64,000 nucleotides of DNA, taken from positions 4,402,001 to 4,466,000 of the forward strand of contig NZ_CP051204.2 in NCBI RefSeq assembly GCF_012516375.2, in the 5' to 3' direction. A program made the translations under genes and the position numbers. The notes under the pieces were generated by a model. That model was not told where the DNA came from, made no database searches, and saw nothing but the letters and a program-made list of their open reading frames with translations. This document shows, piece after piece, positions 53,601 to 60,041 of this stretch. Source of the stretch: Chitinophaga oryzae. Lineage in GTDB: Bacteria; Bacteroidota; Bacteroidia; Chitinophagales; Chitinophagaceae. How positions within the stretch are numbered: position 1 is the first letter of the stretch; each line of letters opens with the position of its first letter.

Positions 53601-55246
53601 AGCGGCACATAACCAGCTCCCGCCTTCCAGATACCCAGCAGCCCGGATACCAGTTCAGGGGAACGCTCCGCCATCAGGCCAACCAGCTGTCCGGGTTTTA
53701 CCTGTTGTTTTTCCCGCAGGTAATGCGCTATCCGGTTGGCCGCTTCATTCAGTTCGCGGTAGCTGACCTTCCGGCTGCCATGCACCAGTGCGACAGCCTC
53801 GGGCGTGGCCCGGGCCTGCGCCTCAAAAAGATCAGGCGTTATCACGGCAGCCGGCAACGACGGCAGCTGATGTATACCGCTGAAAGCTTCCAGTTGCTGC
53901 TGTGCCGCCGCCCCTATCCAGGAGATATTCCTCAAAGGCAGCGCTGCATCCTGCACCAACGCGGATGCCAGCTGCTCCATATGCGCCCGTAACTCCTCCG
54001 CCATCTTATTCGTATAGGCGTTGGCATTATAGCTGAATTTAATCGTAATTGTATCTCCGGGATAGACCGTCACATTAAAGTCGTAGCTGGACTGCTCCGT
54101 TCCACCGGTGCTGATAACAGATAACGCCATGCCGGCAGCAGCGGACTGCTGTTGTATCTTCTCCGCTACCGGGTAGTTTTCGAAGATCATGATATGGTCC
54201 ATCAGTCTCACGCCCAGCTCACTTTGCTGCTGCACATCCGCCAGCTGCACATAGTGATGCGGCATACTTTCTATCGCCCGCTGCTGAACGGCCTTTAACA
54301 GTTCAGCGAAAGTAGTGTCCCGGTCTGTTTGTATCCTTACCGGGATGGTGTTGATAAACAGCCCGATCATTTGTTCTATGCCCGCTATTTCAGGCGGCCG
54401 GCCGGATACAACCGCTCCAAACACCACATCATGCGTATTATTGTATTTTGCCAGTAACACGCCCCACAGGGACTGTATCACCGTATTCAAAGTGACTTTG
54501 TATTTTCTGCCCAACGCCATCAGTCCGTCACTGACTGCTTTATCGAGGTTACAGGACAACTCCGCCAGCTGGTAGCTGCCTTGTTTATCCTGCATAGCTC
54601 CCGGCACCGGCGTCTGCACGCTATATCCCGACAGATAGCCGCTCCAGTATTGCAAAGCAGCCTGCCGGTCTATACGCTCCAGGTATTTGATATATCGCTG
54701 ATAGGGCGCTACCTCCGGTAAACGTGCCGGCTTTCCTGCCAGCAAGCCATGATAGATGGCCAGAAACTCTTCGATGATCACCGACAAACACCACCCATCC
54801 ATCAGGATGTGATGATGGCTCCAGATAAGGTAGTATTCCTCTTCTGCCAGCCGGGCCAGGCTTACCCTTAACAGGTTACCTTTGCCAAGGTCAAACAACT
54901 GCTCCTTGTCTTTTTCGAGCAGTGAACGGATGACGGCGTCCTGGTTATCCGGCCCGGTGGTAGTCCGAAGGTCTTCATAACATACCTTTGCCTCCTGTTG
55001 TTTTAAGACAATCTGCCGGGGGGCTGTCATGTCCGGCTGAACAAACAATGCTCTGAGCACATCATACCGATCGATAATTTCCTGAAAGCTCCGGCCCAGC
55101 AAGGCCACATCCAGCTTGCCCTTTATATGAAAGGACGTTTGGGTAAAATATGCGCGGGAAGAGGGGTCCAACAGATGGTGATAAAATATTCCTTCCTGTA
55201 AGGGACTGAGCCTGGAGATGTATTTGATATTTTCCTTTACCAGCAT
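44621..55246 (-). CDS. Trimodular NRPS: C-A-T-C-A-T-C-A(Gly, luciferase-like monooxygenase inside)-T
   Basis: 3541 residues. No docking domain; C1 begins at once with RLSPLQEGIFYHH (~9), the form seen in DCL domains that accept a D-residue, and carries HHHILMDGWC (~144). A1 (~492) has pocket D-I-F-D-F-G-T-I-F (uncertain). T1 ~1005. C2 HHIISDGWS ~1200. A2 (~1558) has D-A-S-T-I-A-A-V-C, aromatic (close to a known Tyr code). T2 ~2060. C3 ~2124. A3 (~2616) has D-I-L-Q-L-G-M-I-W, one change from the Gly code. Between its A4 (FDISVLE, ~2785) and A5 (MYGPTETT, ~3229) motifs lies a ~350-residue FMN luciferase-like monooxygenase (VDFSLFFFSSYD to the end near ~3170). T3 ~3475. The gene starts 4 bases after the E-domain NRPS. 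Confidence 0.9.
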   Translation of the reverse strand: MLVKENIKYISRLSPLQEGIFYHHLLDPSSRAYFTQTSFHIKGKLDVALLGRSFQEIIDRYDVLRALFVQPDMTAPRQIVLKQQEAKVCYEDLRTTTGPDNQDAVIRSLLEKDKEQLFDLGKGNLLRVSLARLAEEEYYLIWSHHHILMDGWCLSVIIEEFLAIYHGLLAGKPARLPEVAPYQRYIKYLERIDRQAALQYWSGYLSGYSVQTPVPGAMQDKQGSYQLAELSCNLDKAVSDGLMALGRKYKVTLNTVIQSLWGVLLAKYNNTHDVVFGAVVSGRPPEIAGIEQMIGLFINTIPVRIQTDRDTTFAELLKAVQQRAIESMPHHYVQLADVQQQSELGVRLMDHIMIFENYPVAEKIQQQSAAAGMALSVISTGGTEQSSYDFNVTVYPGDTITIKFSYNANAYTNKMAEELRAHMEQLASALVQDAALPLRNISWIGAAAQQQLEAFSGIHQLPSLPAAVITPDLFEAQARATPEAVALVHGSRKVSYRELNEAANRIAHYLREKQQVKPGQLVGLMAERSPELVSGLLGIWKAGAGYVPLDAGYPEERIVHMLTDAGIRLVLTGKDVQLPGATGAVAVPLPAAQTEAGDVTDPVRTTRLPDIAYMIYTSGSTGAPKGVQVTHGNAAHFFAAVQQFGSGPGTVFPFVASPSFDISLFQLLTPLLSGGASLIADRQVIDDLPAFTALLQQATMIDTVPGVYNLVADHILDNGLTGTFDHIEKIFIGGDTIPDTLLQKLSSIFRKAEIVVTYGPTEGTIFCTAVSYNIGAGVLPASGACIGRPLPGSTIYILDKDHQLLPAGVMGEICIGGAGVSAGYFGQPELTSEKFVPDPFVPGGRIYCSGDLGRWNESGEVVFMGRRDTQVKIRGFRIETGEIERALLSHEDIREAVVMAREDGTGSRYLAAYLVTDKPCPPSAVRSYLSGLLPDYMLPGYYISLPQLPLTGNGKIDRQALPVPGAGDASRSAAYAPAGTETEERLVKIWEEVLGQTRIGIYDNFFEAGGHSLKAIQLVSRIKQVFEAKILLADIFTYPDVASQAAYLEQASGQAFAAIPRVADQESYPLSHAQRRLWILSQFSDGSAAYNVTGFLLFDGVLVPSLLEKVLRYVAGRHESLRTVFREDASGEVRQYVLPVDKLTWAPLFVDISDQPDTAAVLREIFSAEQHTRFDLGQGPLIRTKVVKVSEQQFALFYTMHHIISDGWSMEVLSRDVITAYNHFREGSEPVLAPLPLQYRDYAAWQSSGKDTAAFRAHERYWLEQLSGELPVLDLPADKRRPAIKTHPGSSVTVSLPPSVMGALTALCHKEGATLFMGLLAALKALFYRYTGQEDIIVGSPVAGREHQDLEDQIGLYVNSLALRTRFSGKDTFASLLAKEKQVLLDAYAHQSYPFDMLIEKLPLPRDRSRLPLFDIMVGMQNQVSTNVYDKTVGLDGLSRREADEMKQERSQFDLLFSFVEAPGGWDLSLTYNTDIYSERNVNALCAHYLQLLHEVTLRPQEAIDSITYLSAAEQQLLLNTFNDTAFSFGEKQTLHQRFEQQAAQTPDRPALIQGGRQLTYRELNERSNQLAHYLRNTYAILPGDLVAIIADRSELVIIGILAVLKAGAAYVPVDPSYPQERIRFMLEDAAPKLVLTFSDRLFEMIDYYTGALFALDVQLESLNESVDNPEGLADPSSLAYVIYTSGSTGQPKGVMVAHSGVVNMSLDQVRQFEIRPDDKVLQFASLSFDASVSECFMAFFSGASLVMISETVLRERELFIQYLQQHQITVITLPPAYLQLFNEEELSGLRVLITAGQEADKATALRFSKKLNYYNAYGPTENSVCATIYKVDPAMPLPAGVPIGKPIANNRIFILDDRGQLLPAGIPGEICIGGEGLALGYLHNSGLTASRFIENPYRKNERLYRTGDIGRWDAEGNLLFLGRNDQQVKIRGYRIELEEIEQTLLQYPGITHAVVQMRKEPTGEGSYLAAFIVAPAMADREALTSFMAARLPEYMVPAVFMQLAALPLTHNGKVDRKALPDPLAADKPGEQFVAPAGTLEIQLASLWQEVLGREQVGRNDHFFLLGGHSLKAMQLLSRIRSLFQLEVELNDLFTYPVLHEQAAFLGVAAPRSIIEIPKAPLQESYPLSHAQQRFWILSQFEEASAAYNVPGVCVLEGPLSKTLLEEAIEVLWRRHESLRTVFREDAAGNIRQYILDAGEQPADMVYEDISYEKDIMERLQQMFVEAQQAPFDLRQGPLLRIKVVKLHDAAHALLYTMHHIISDGWSLQVLIKEMTTVYNALKEGTSPVLPALPIQYKDFAVWQASGNNDSHLEKHRAYWLEQLSGPIPVLDLPAEKRRPSVKTHHGATIGSMLPATTVHALLQLCREEEASLFMGLLAGLKALFHHYTGQEDIIIGSPIAGRDLKELENQIGLYLNTLPLRTRFAATDTFRALLKQEREVLLAAYQHQVYPFDLLVNQLQLERNTSRSPLFDVLVIMQNQSSVAGNGNTGGMSGLQWRQPEGMQRVTSQFDLEFSFMETGDSVEVLLNYNTDIYSASFARNLLTHLELLLVFAAGHPEHALGMLDYLTSAEKMQQLSAFNNTTNDFPKTESIVSLFRRQASLRPEETAVVFEAGALTYRELDEQSDRVARLLTEQLHVQPGALVALMTERSVHLMAGMLGILKAGAAYVPLDPAYPAERISYVLEDCGARVLVAGEGTALPAGYDGAILQLETAVKEDNGAGYTPYTVLPEDLCYVIYTSGSTGRPKGVMVNHRNVVNFFSAMDREVPLQADDCLLAMTSTSFDISVLELLWTLCRGVQVVIHPSDRIPGNLDRYTEEAPATVDFSLFFFSSYDHGSANKYDLLQSSVRYADEHGFRAVWTPERHFHEFGGLYPNPSVIGAALAVSTRRLEIRSGSVVAPLHDTVRIAEEWAVVDNLSGGRVGLSFAPGWNANDFVLSSTPYASRHQRMYEQIAEVRRLWEGGSITRTNGFGQEVSLQVYPRPVQATLPVWVTAAGSEESFRSAGAIGAHVLTHLLGQDLEELAGKIRIYRESRRQHGHEGPGTVTVMLHAYLGTDEEAVLAAAEAPFISYLKSSIGLSRIMLEESGLKEEDINEELKEKILRNSYRRYAGGSALIGTRAGCRQLVSRLRHIGVNEVACLVDFGIAEDKVLQGLEELDLLRQEFKATGLAAHRPITMMQSTPSLLRLLEEEGSSAKVLGSLRALLLGGEPLPAPLLAQLRSHYNMSVYNMYGPTETTIWSCVCPPAALDGQVSIGRPVLNTRVYVLNSHMQLLPVGVAGELYIGGEGVTPGYLHREALTAERFVEDPFVAGGRLYRTGDLARWLPDGRLECLGRLDDQVKVRGHRIEPGEIEAVLTGIPGIREAVVLVENSPKGDAGLVACLVADNAPDTGQLRALLGKQLPPYMMPWRFVTLPELPLTPNGKTDRKRVKERLLTQTPVENEYAGPTTPTEEKLQAIWETVLEVSPVSVTDNFFTLGGQSLSGMKLLNMIRSRFAIKIGIADIFNAQTIKELALLIDDIEKVNALQTADVQHIEKEEIIL
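52367..53923 (-). repeat. 1557-bp near-identical repeat, copy 1 (A domain of NRPS module)
   Basis: It aligns without gaps (offset 4582) to 56949-58505. It covers one whole adenylation domain, from the C-A linker (SWIGAAAQQQ) to the end of A10 (NGKIDRQALP). The two encoded copies differ by only about ten residues, and similarity drops abruptly on both sides. Confidence 0.9.
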
Positions 55247-55250
55247 ATGC

Positions 55251-58200
55251 TCATTTAAACAGATTATTAAATGCTTCCATTGATAATTCGGCGTCGCCGA
55301 GGTCCTGGGGCGTTATCTGCACCTCGGTTACGGAAGTGCCGTAACGGATAAGACTCACTAGTCTTTCTTCCAGTGCGTTCAACAGTTTTTCCATCGTGGG
55401 CGAATCGAACTGCCCGGCGCTATAGGCAAGGTCCAGGCTCAGCACGCCGTTAAATACGATACCTGTCAGCTCCAGTACCACCTCTCTCTCCGAGGTTTCG
55501 CTGACTTCATTTCCTTTAGGTTCCGCAGAGAAGGAAAAGTAGGCGTGCTCCTTTTCTGCCAGCACCGTATCGTTGAATTGTCCGAGGTAATTAAACCGTA
55601 TTTCAGGTATCCTGTTGAAGTAGTCGGGGGTAGATTCCTGTTCACCCAGGTATTTGAGTATACCATATCCGATACCTTTATCCGGTATTGCGCGCAGGGA
55701 TTCTTTCACCCCCCGCAGCTGTTGTCCGGGATCGTCCGGCCAGGCAATATCCAGTACTACCGGGTAGATGCTGGTAAACCAGCCCACCGTCCGGCTGATG
55801 TCCGCCTGTCCTGCAACCGGCTGCCGGCCATGTCCCTCCATGCTTACCAGCACCTTGCGCATGCCGAAGACATCCCGCAGGGCCAGTCCGAGCGCTGTCA
55901 GCAACACATCGTCCATTTCGGAATGCAATAGCCTGTTGACTTCCGTAAGCAGCTGCTGGCTTAGTTCTTTCGTAAGCCTGCATACAAGCGTCTGTGTGTC
56001 TTTCACCAGGTTTTGTCCTGCCGGATAGTCCAGCGGCAACGGGTCAGTGATCACGGCTGCTGCCTTCTCCCAATATGCCTGTTCCTGCAACAACACAGGC
56101 GACAGGGCATAGCTGTTCAGTTGTTCCATCCAGTGTTTAAACGAATCCGTTTTGGCGGGCAGCTCAAGCACTTCTCCCTGCAAATACTGACGGTACAGCG
56201 CGGCGATATCTTCCAGCAATATCTGTAGTGATACGCCATCTGTTACCAGGTGATGTATGACGATCAAAAGCCTGTCTCCGTCCGCCAGCCTGAACAAACC
56301 CAGCCTGACCAACGGGCCTTCGTGCAACAACATGCCCGCCTGCAGGCTGTCTGCGGCAGCCTCCATGAGCGTCACTGCGTTCGCCACCTCGCGGTTTTTC
56401 CAGTCGTAGACGGTTATACTAAAAGCTTCTTCTGTGTCGCTGTATGTTTGTGTCCATATGCCATCCTGCTGCTCAAAGCGCAGGCGCAACGCATCGTGGT
56501 GCCGGCAGATAAAGTGGAATACCGCGCGGATAGCATCTTCCGAAATCGTTTCGCGGCTAAACAACAATACCGATTGGTTGAAATGGCCTTTCACCAATTT
56601 TTCATTTTCCAGAAATGCCCGCTGGGCCGGGCTAAGCGGCACATTGCCTGACAGCTGTTGTGTAGTGCCGTCATACAACAATTCAGCCGCCTGCAACGCC
56701 TGTTCAGCAGGTGTAGGGTATTGCAGTACATCCGTTACCGATAGTGCATAACCATATTTCCGGAGCCTTGACACAATCTGGATGGACTTGATAGAGTCGC
56801 CCCCTATCTCGAAGAAATTATCATTAACGCTAACGCCTGTACGTCCCAGCACCGCTTCCCATACCTGTACCATCAGCGCTTCCATATCATTGCTGGCTGC
56901 GGCATAGGCGGTGCTGCGACCGGCGTCCTGCTCACCAGGTTCCGGCAACGCCTGGCGGTCTATCTTGCCATTGCCGGTTAACGGCAGCTGCGGCAGGCTG
57001 ATGTAATAGCCGGGCAGCATATAGTCCGGCAATAAGCCCGACAGGTAGCTCCGCACTGCGGACGGCGGGCATGGCTTGTCTGTGACCAGGTATGCGGCCA
57101 GGTACCTGCTTCCCGTACCGTCTTCACGGGCCATCACTACCGCTTCGCGGATGTCTTCATGGCTGAGCAGGGCACGTTCTATTTCGCCCGTCTCAATGCG
57201 GAAGCCGCGTATCTTCACCTGTGTGTCGCGGCGGCCCATAAACACCACCTCTCCGCTTTCATTCCACCGGCCAAGATCTCCGCTGCAGTAAATGCGGCCT
57301 CCCGATATAAGCGGATCGGGCAGGAACTTCTCCGACGTCAGCTCCGGTTGCCCAAAATAACCTGCGGACACGCCGGCGCCACCGATACAGATTTCTCCCA
57401 TAACGCCCGCCGGTAACAACTGATGATCTTTGTCCAGTATATAGATGGTGCTGCCGGGCAATGGCCGCCCGATGCACGCTCCGCCGGCAGGCAGCACGCC
57501 GGCGCCGATATTGTAGCTTACCGCCGTGCAGAAGATCGTTCCTTCTGTAGGACCGTAGGTAACCACGATCTCCGCTTTCCGGAAGATGGACGACAACTTC
57601 TGCAGCAAAGTATCGGGGATGGTATCGCCGCCGATAAATATTTTTTCTACATGGTCAAACGTTCCCGTCAACCCGTTGTCCAGTATATGATCGGCTACCA
57701 GGTTGTACACACCGGGCACCGTATCGATCATCGTTGCCTGTTGCAGCAATGCCGTGAAAGCAGGCAGATCATCTATCACCTGTCTGTCGGCGATCAGGCT
57801 GGCGCCTCCGCTCAGCAAGGGCGTCAGCAACTGGAACAGGGAGATATCGAAGCTCGGGGAGGCCACGAACGGAAACACCGTACCGGGGCCGCTTCCAAAC
57901 TGCTGCACTGCGGCAAAAAAATGCGCCGCATTGCCATGCGTTACCTGCACTCCTTTAGGTGCTCCGGTACTGCCCGAGGTATAGATCATATAAGCAATGT
58001 CCGGCAAGCGGGTGGTACGGACCGGATCAGTGACATCACCGGCTTCCGTTTGCGCCGCCTGCAACGGCACCGCCACTGCACCGGTAGCGCCTGGCAACTG
58101 AATATCTTTTCCCGTCAGCACCAGTCGTATACCCGCATCCGTTAGCATATGTACAATACGTTCTTCCGGGTAGCCCGCGTCCAGCGGCACATAACCAGCT

Positions 58201-60041
58201 CCCGCCTTCCAGATACCCAGCAGCCCGGATACCAGTTCAGGGGAACGCTCCGCCATCAGGCCAACCAGCTGTCCGGGTTTTACCTGTTGTTTTTCCCGCA
58301 GGTAATGCGCTATCCGGTTGGCCGCTTCATTCAGTTCGCGGTAGCTGACTTTCCGGCTGCCATGCACCAGTGCGACAGCCTCGGGGGTGGCGCGGGCCTG
58401 CGCCTCAAAAAGATCAGGCGCCATCACGGCAGCCGGCAACGACGGCAGCTGATGTATACCGCTGAAAGCTTCCAGCTGCTGCTGTGCCGCCGCCCCTATC
58501 CAGGACAAGCTGCTTAGTCGTTGACCTGGGTCGCCAACTGCGTGCAACATTAATTCTTCATAACGGTCAAACAGGTCCGATATATCCCGGCCATTAAAAA
58601 TGTCCGTGTTGTAAATGACTACCAGTTCCAGTCCGCCTGCGGCTTCCACAAAAGTGAAACTAACATCGAAATGGCTGCCGGCCGTACGCATTCCTTCGGG
58701 CACAGACACCTGCAGGCCGTCGAATATGGCCTTTCTGTCATAGATATTGGCGGACGCTTGATTTTGCATCCCCACCAGGATGTCGAACAAAGGTTGCCGG
58801 CCGGTATCTTTCGGAGGCGTAAGCCGCGCTACCAGCTTATCATAGGGATATGCCTGATGCCGGTATGCGTTTATCAGCACCGTCTTCTCCTTTCTCAACA
58901 ACGAAAGGAAACTGTCTGAAGCCTCAAAACGGGTACGCAGCGCAAGGCTGTTGATATATAATCCGATCTGGTCTTCGAGTCCCGGATGTTCTCTTCCTGC
59001 CACCGGTGTACCCAGGATAATATCTTCCTGGCCCGTGTATTTAAAGAATAGCGCATTCAATCCTGCCAGCAGCCCCATAAACAGTGTGCATTCTTCCTTC
59101 ACACAAAGGTCTTTCAGCTGGCTGAGCATCGGGGTTGACAACGGGCGGACCAGCGAGGCGCCCCGGAATGTTCTGACGGCAGGCCGTCTCTTTGCGAAAG
59201 GCAGTTCCAGAACCGGCAACGGTCCGAAAAACTGCTGCAGCCAATATTGTTCCTGTTGCAGAAAATAAGACTGCTGCTGCTCCGAATGCTGCCATTGTGC
59301 ATAGTCTTTGTACTGCAGCGGCAAAGAAGGCAGCACGGGGCCATGGCCCTGCTTATAACAGTTGTAGGCCTGGATGATTTCCCGGGTCAATACCGCCAGC
59401 GACCATCCATCGCTGATAATATGATGCATAGTATAAAAAAACGCATGCCGGGCCACACCCAGCCTGACGATGCGCGTACGTAACAACGGACCGCTTTCCA
59501 GGTCAAAAACAGTTTCCTGTTCCTCGTCAAACATAGCGGCCAATGCCGCCTCGTGGTTAGTCTCGTCAGACAGGTCAAAAGTCTGCAGCGGCAACGGAAA
59601 TGCACCGCCCGGCAGAATATACTGCCGGATGTCTCCCGATTCGTTTTGCCTGAAAACAGTGCGCAGGCTTTCATGCCGGCCGATGACAAAATCCAGCGCC
59701 CGGGAAAACACAGCGATATCCAGTTCCCCTTCAAACAACAGTACGCCGGGAATATTGTATGCCCTGGAACCGGCTTCCGACTGGCTGAGTATCCAGAACC
59801 GCTGCTGCGCATGGCTCAGCGGGTAACTTTCCTGTTCCGGCGCAGGTATAATAATATCAGCTCTTCCTGCCTGGTCCAGCTTTTCTGACAATAATGCGAT
59901 TAATGCGGGCTTTCTTTCACGTACTTCGGCCAGCACATGCTCCGGGACGTCCTGATCTGCTCTTAAACGCAGCTGGCCATCCGACAGACTAACACTGACC
60001 CCTATACGCTTCAGGTAAAGGATAAATTTCGCTGTTTCCAT
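55251..60041 (-). CDS. NRPS: docking-C-A-T-E (D-residue module)
   Basis: 1596 residues. A TubC-like docking domain (~1-53) is followed by C (HHIISDGWS, ~206), A (~564-1040; pocket D-I-F-D-F-G-T-I-F, identical to module 1 of the next protein), and T with GGDSIKSIQ (~1078), the form usual before epimerisation domains. The E domain (~1133-1596) shows HHLVTDG (~1265), EGHGRQ and RTVGWFTSIYPV (~1416), so this residue should become D. The following NRPS begins with a DCL-type C domain, which is consistent. The first three pocket residues match hydroxyphenylglycine codes (D-I-F...), but H278 is replaced by D, so specificity stays open. The ATG overlaps the previous stop (TAATG). Confidence 0.9.
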   Translation of the reverse strand: METAKFILYLKRIGVSVSLSDGQLRLRADQDVPEHVLAEVRERKPALIALLSEKLDQAGRADIIIPAPEQESYPLSHAQQRFWILSQSEAGSRAYNIPGVLLFEGELDIAVFSRALDFVIGRHESLRTVFRQNESGDIRQYILPGGAFPLPLQTFDLSDETNHEAALAAMFDEEQETVFDLESGPLLRTRIVRLGVARHAFFYTMHHIISDGWSLAVLTREIIQAYNCYKQGHGPVLPSLPLQYKDYAQWQHSEQQQSYFLQQEQYWLQQFFGPLPVLELPFAKRRPAVRTFRGASLVRPLSTPMLSQLKDLCVKEECTLFMGLLAGLNALFFKYTGQEDIILGTPVAGREHPGLEDQIGLYINSLALRTRFEASDSFLSLLRKEKTVLINAYRHQAYPYDKLVARLTPPKDTGRQPLFDILVGMQNQASANIYDRKAIFDGLQVSVPEGMRTAGSHFDVSFTFVEAAGGLELVVIYNTDIFNGRDISDLFDRYEELMLHAVGDPGQRLSSLSWIGAAAQQQLEAFSGIHQLPSLPAAVMAPDLFEAQARATPEAVALVHGSRKVSYRELNEAANRIAHYLREKQQVKPGQLVGLMAERSPELVSGLLGIWKAGAGYVPLDAGYPEERIVHMLTDAGIRLVLTGKDIQLPGATGAVAVPLQAAQTEAGDVTDPVRTTRLPDIAYMIYTSGSTGAPKGVQVTHGNAAHFFAAVQQFGSGPGTVFPFVASPSFDISLFQLLTPLLSGGASLIADRQVIDDLPAFTALLQQATMIDTVPGVYNLVADHILDNGLTGTFDHVEKIFIGGDTIPDTLLQKLSSIFRKAEIVVTYGPTEGTIFCTAVSYNIGAGVLPAGGACIGRPLPGSTIYILDKDHQLLPAGVMGEICIGGAGVSAGYFGQPELTSEKFLPDPLISGGRIYCSGDLGRWNESGEVVFMGRRDTQVKIRGFRIETGEIERALLSHEDIREAVVMAREDGTGSRYLAAYLVTDKPCPPSAVRSYLSGLLPDYMLPGYYISLPQLPLTGNGKIDRQALPEPGEQDAGRSTAYAAASNDMEALMVQVWEAVLGRTGVSVNDNFFEIGGDSIKSIQIVSRLRKYGYALSVTDVLQYPTPAEQALQAAELLYDGTTQQLSGNVPLSPAQRAFLENEKLVKGHFNQSVLLFSRETISEDAIRAVFHFICRHHDALRLRFEQQDGIWTQTYSDTEEAFSITVYDWKNREVANAVTLMEAAADSLQAGMLLHEGPLVRLGLFRLADGDRLLIVIHHLVTDGVSLQILLEDIAALYRQYLQGEVLELPAKTDSFKHWMEQLNSYALSPVLLQEQAYWEKAAAVITDPLPLDYPAGQNLVKDTQTLVCRLTKELSQQLLTEVNRLLHSEMDDVLLTALGLALRDVFGMRKVLVSMEGHGRQPVAGQADISRTVGWFTSIYPVVLDIAWPDDPGQQLRGVKESLRAIPDKGIGYGILKYLGEQESTPDYFNRIPEIRFNYLGQFNDTVLAEKEHAYFSFSAEPKGNEVSETSEREVVLELTGIVFNGVLSLDLAYSAGQFDSPTMEKLLNALEERLVSLIRYGTSVTEVQITPQDLGDAELSMEAFNNLFK
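56949..58505 (-). repeat. 1557-bp near-identical repeat, copy 2 (A domain of NRPS module)
   Basis: Partner of 52367-53923, gap-free at constant offset 4582. The differences are scattered substitutions with a small cluster near 57300-57340 (protein change FVPDPFVPGG to FLPDPLISGG). Confidence 0.9.

Noticed and set aside
44621..55246. Assembly artefact explaining the duplicated A domain
   Set aside because: The two copies carry distinct substitutions and different, intact flanks (DCL-C and T versus LCL-C and T-E), so they are two real loci.
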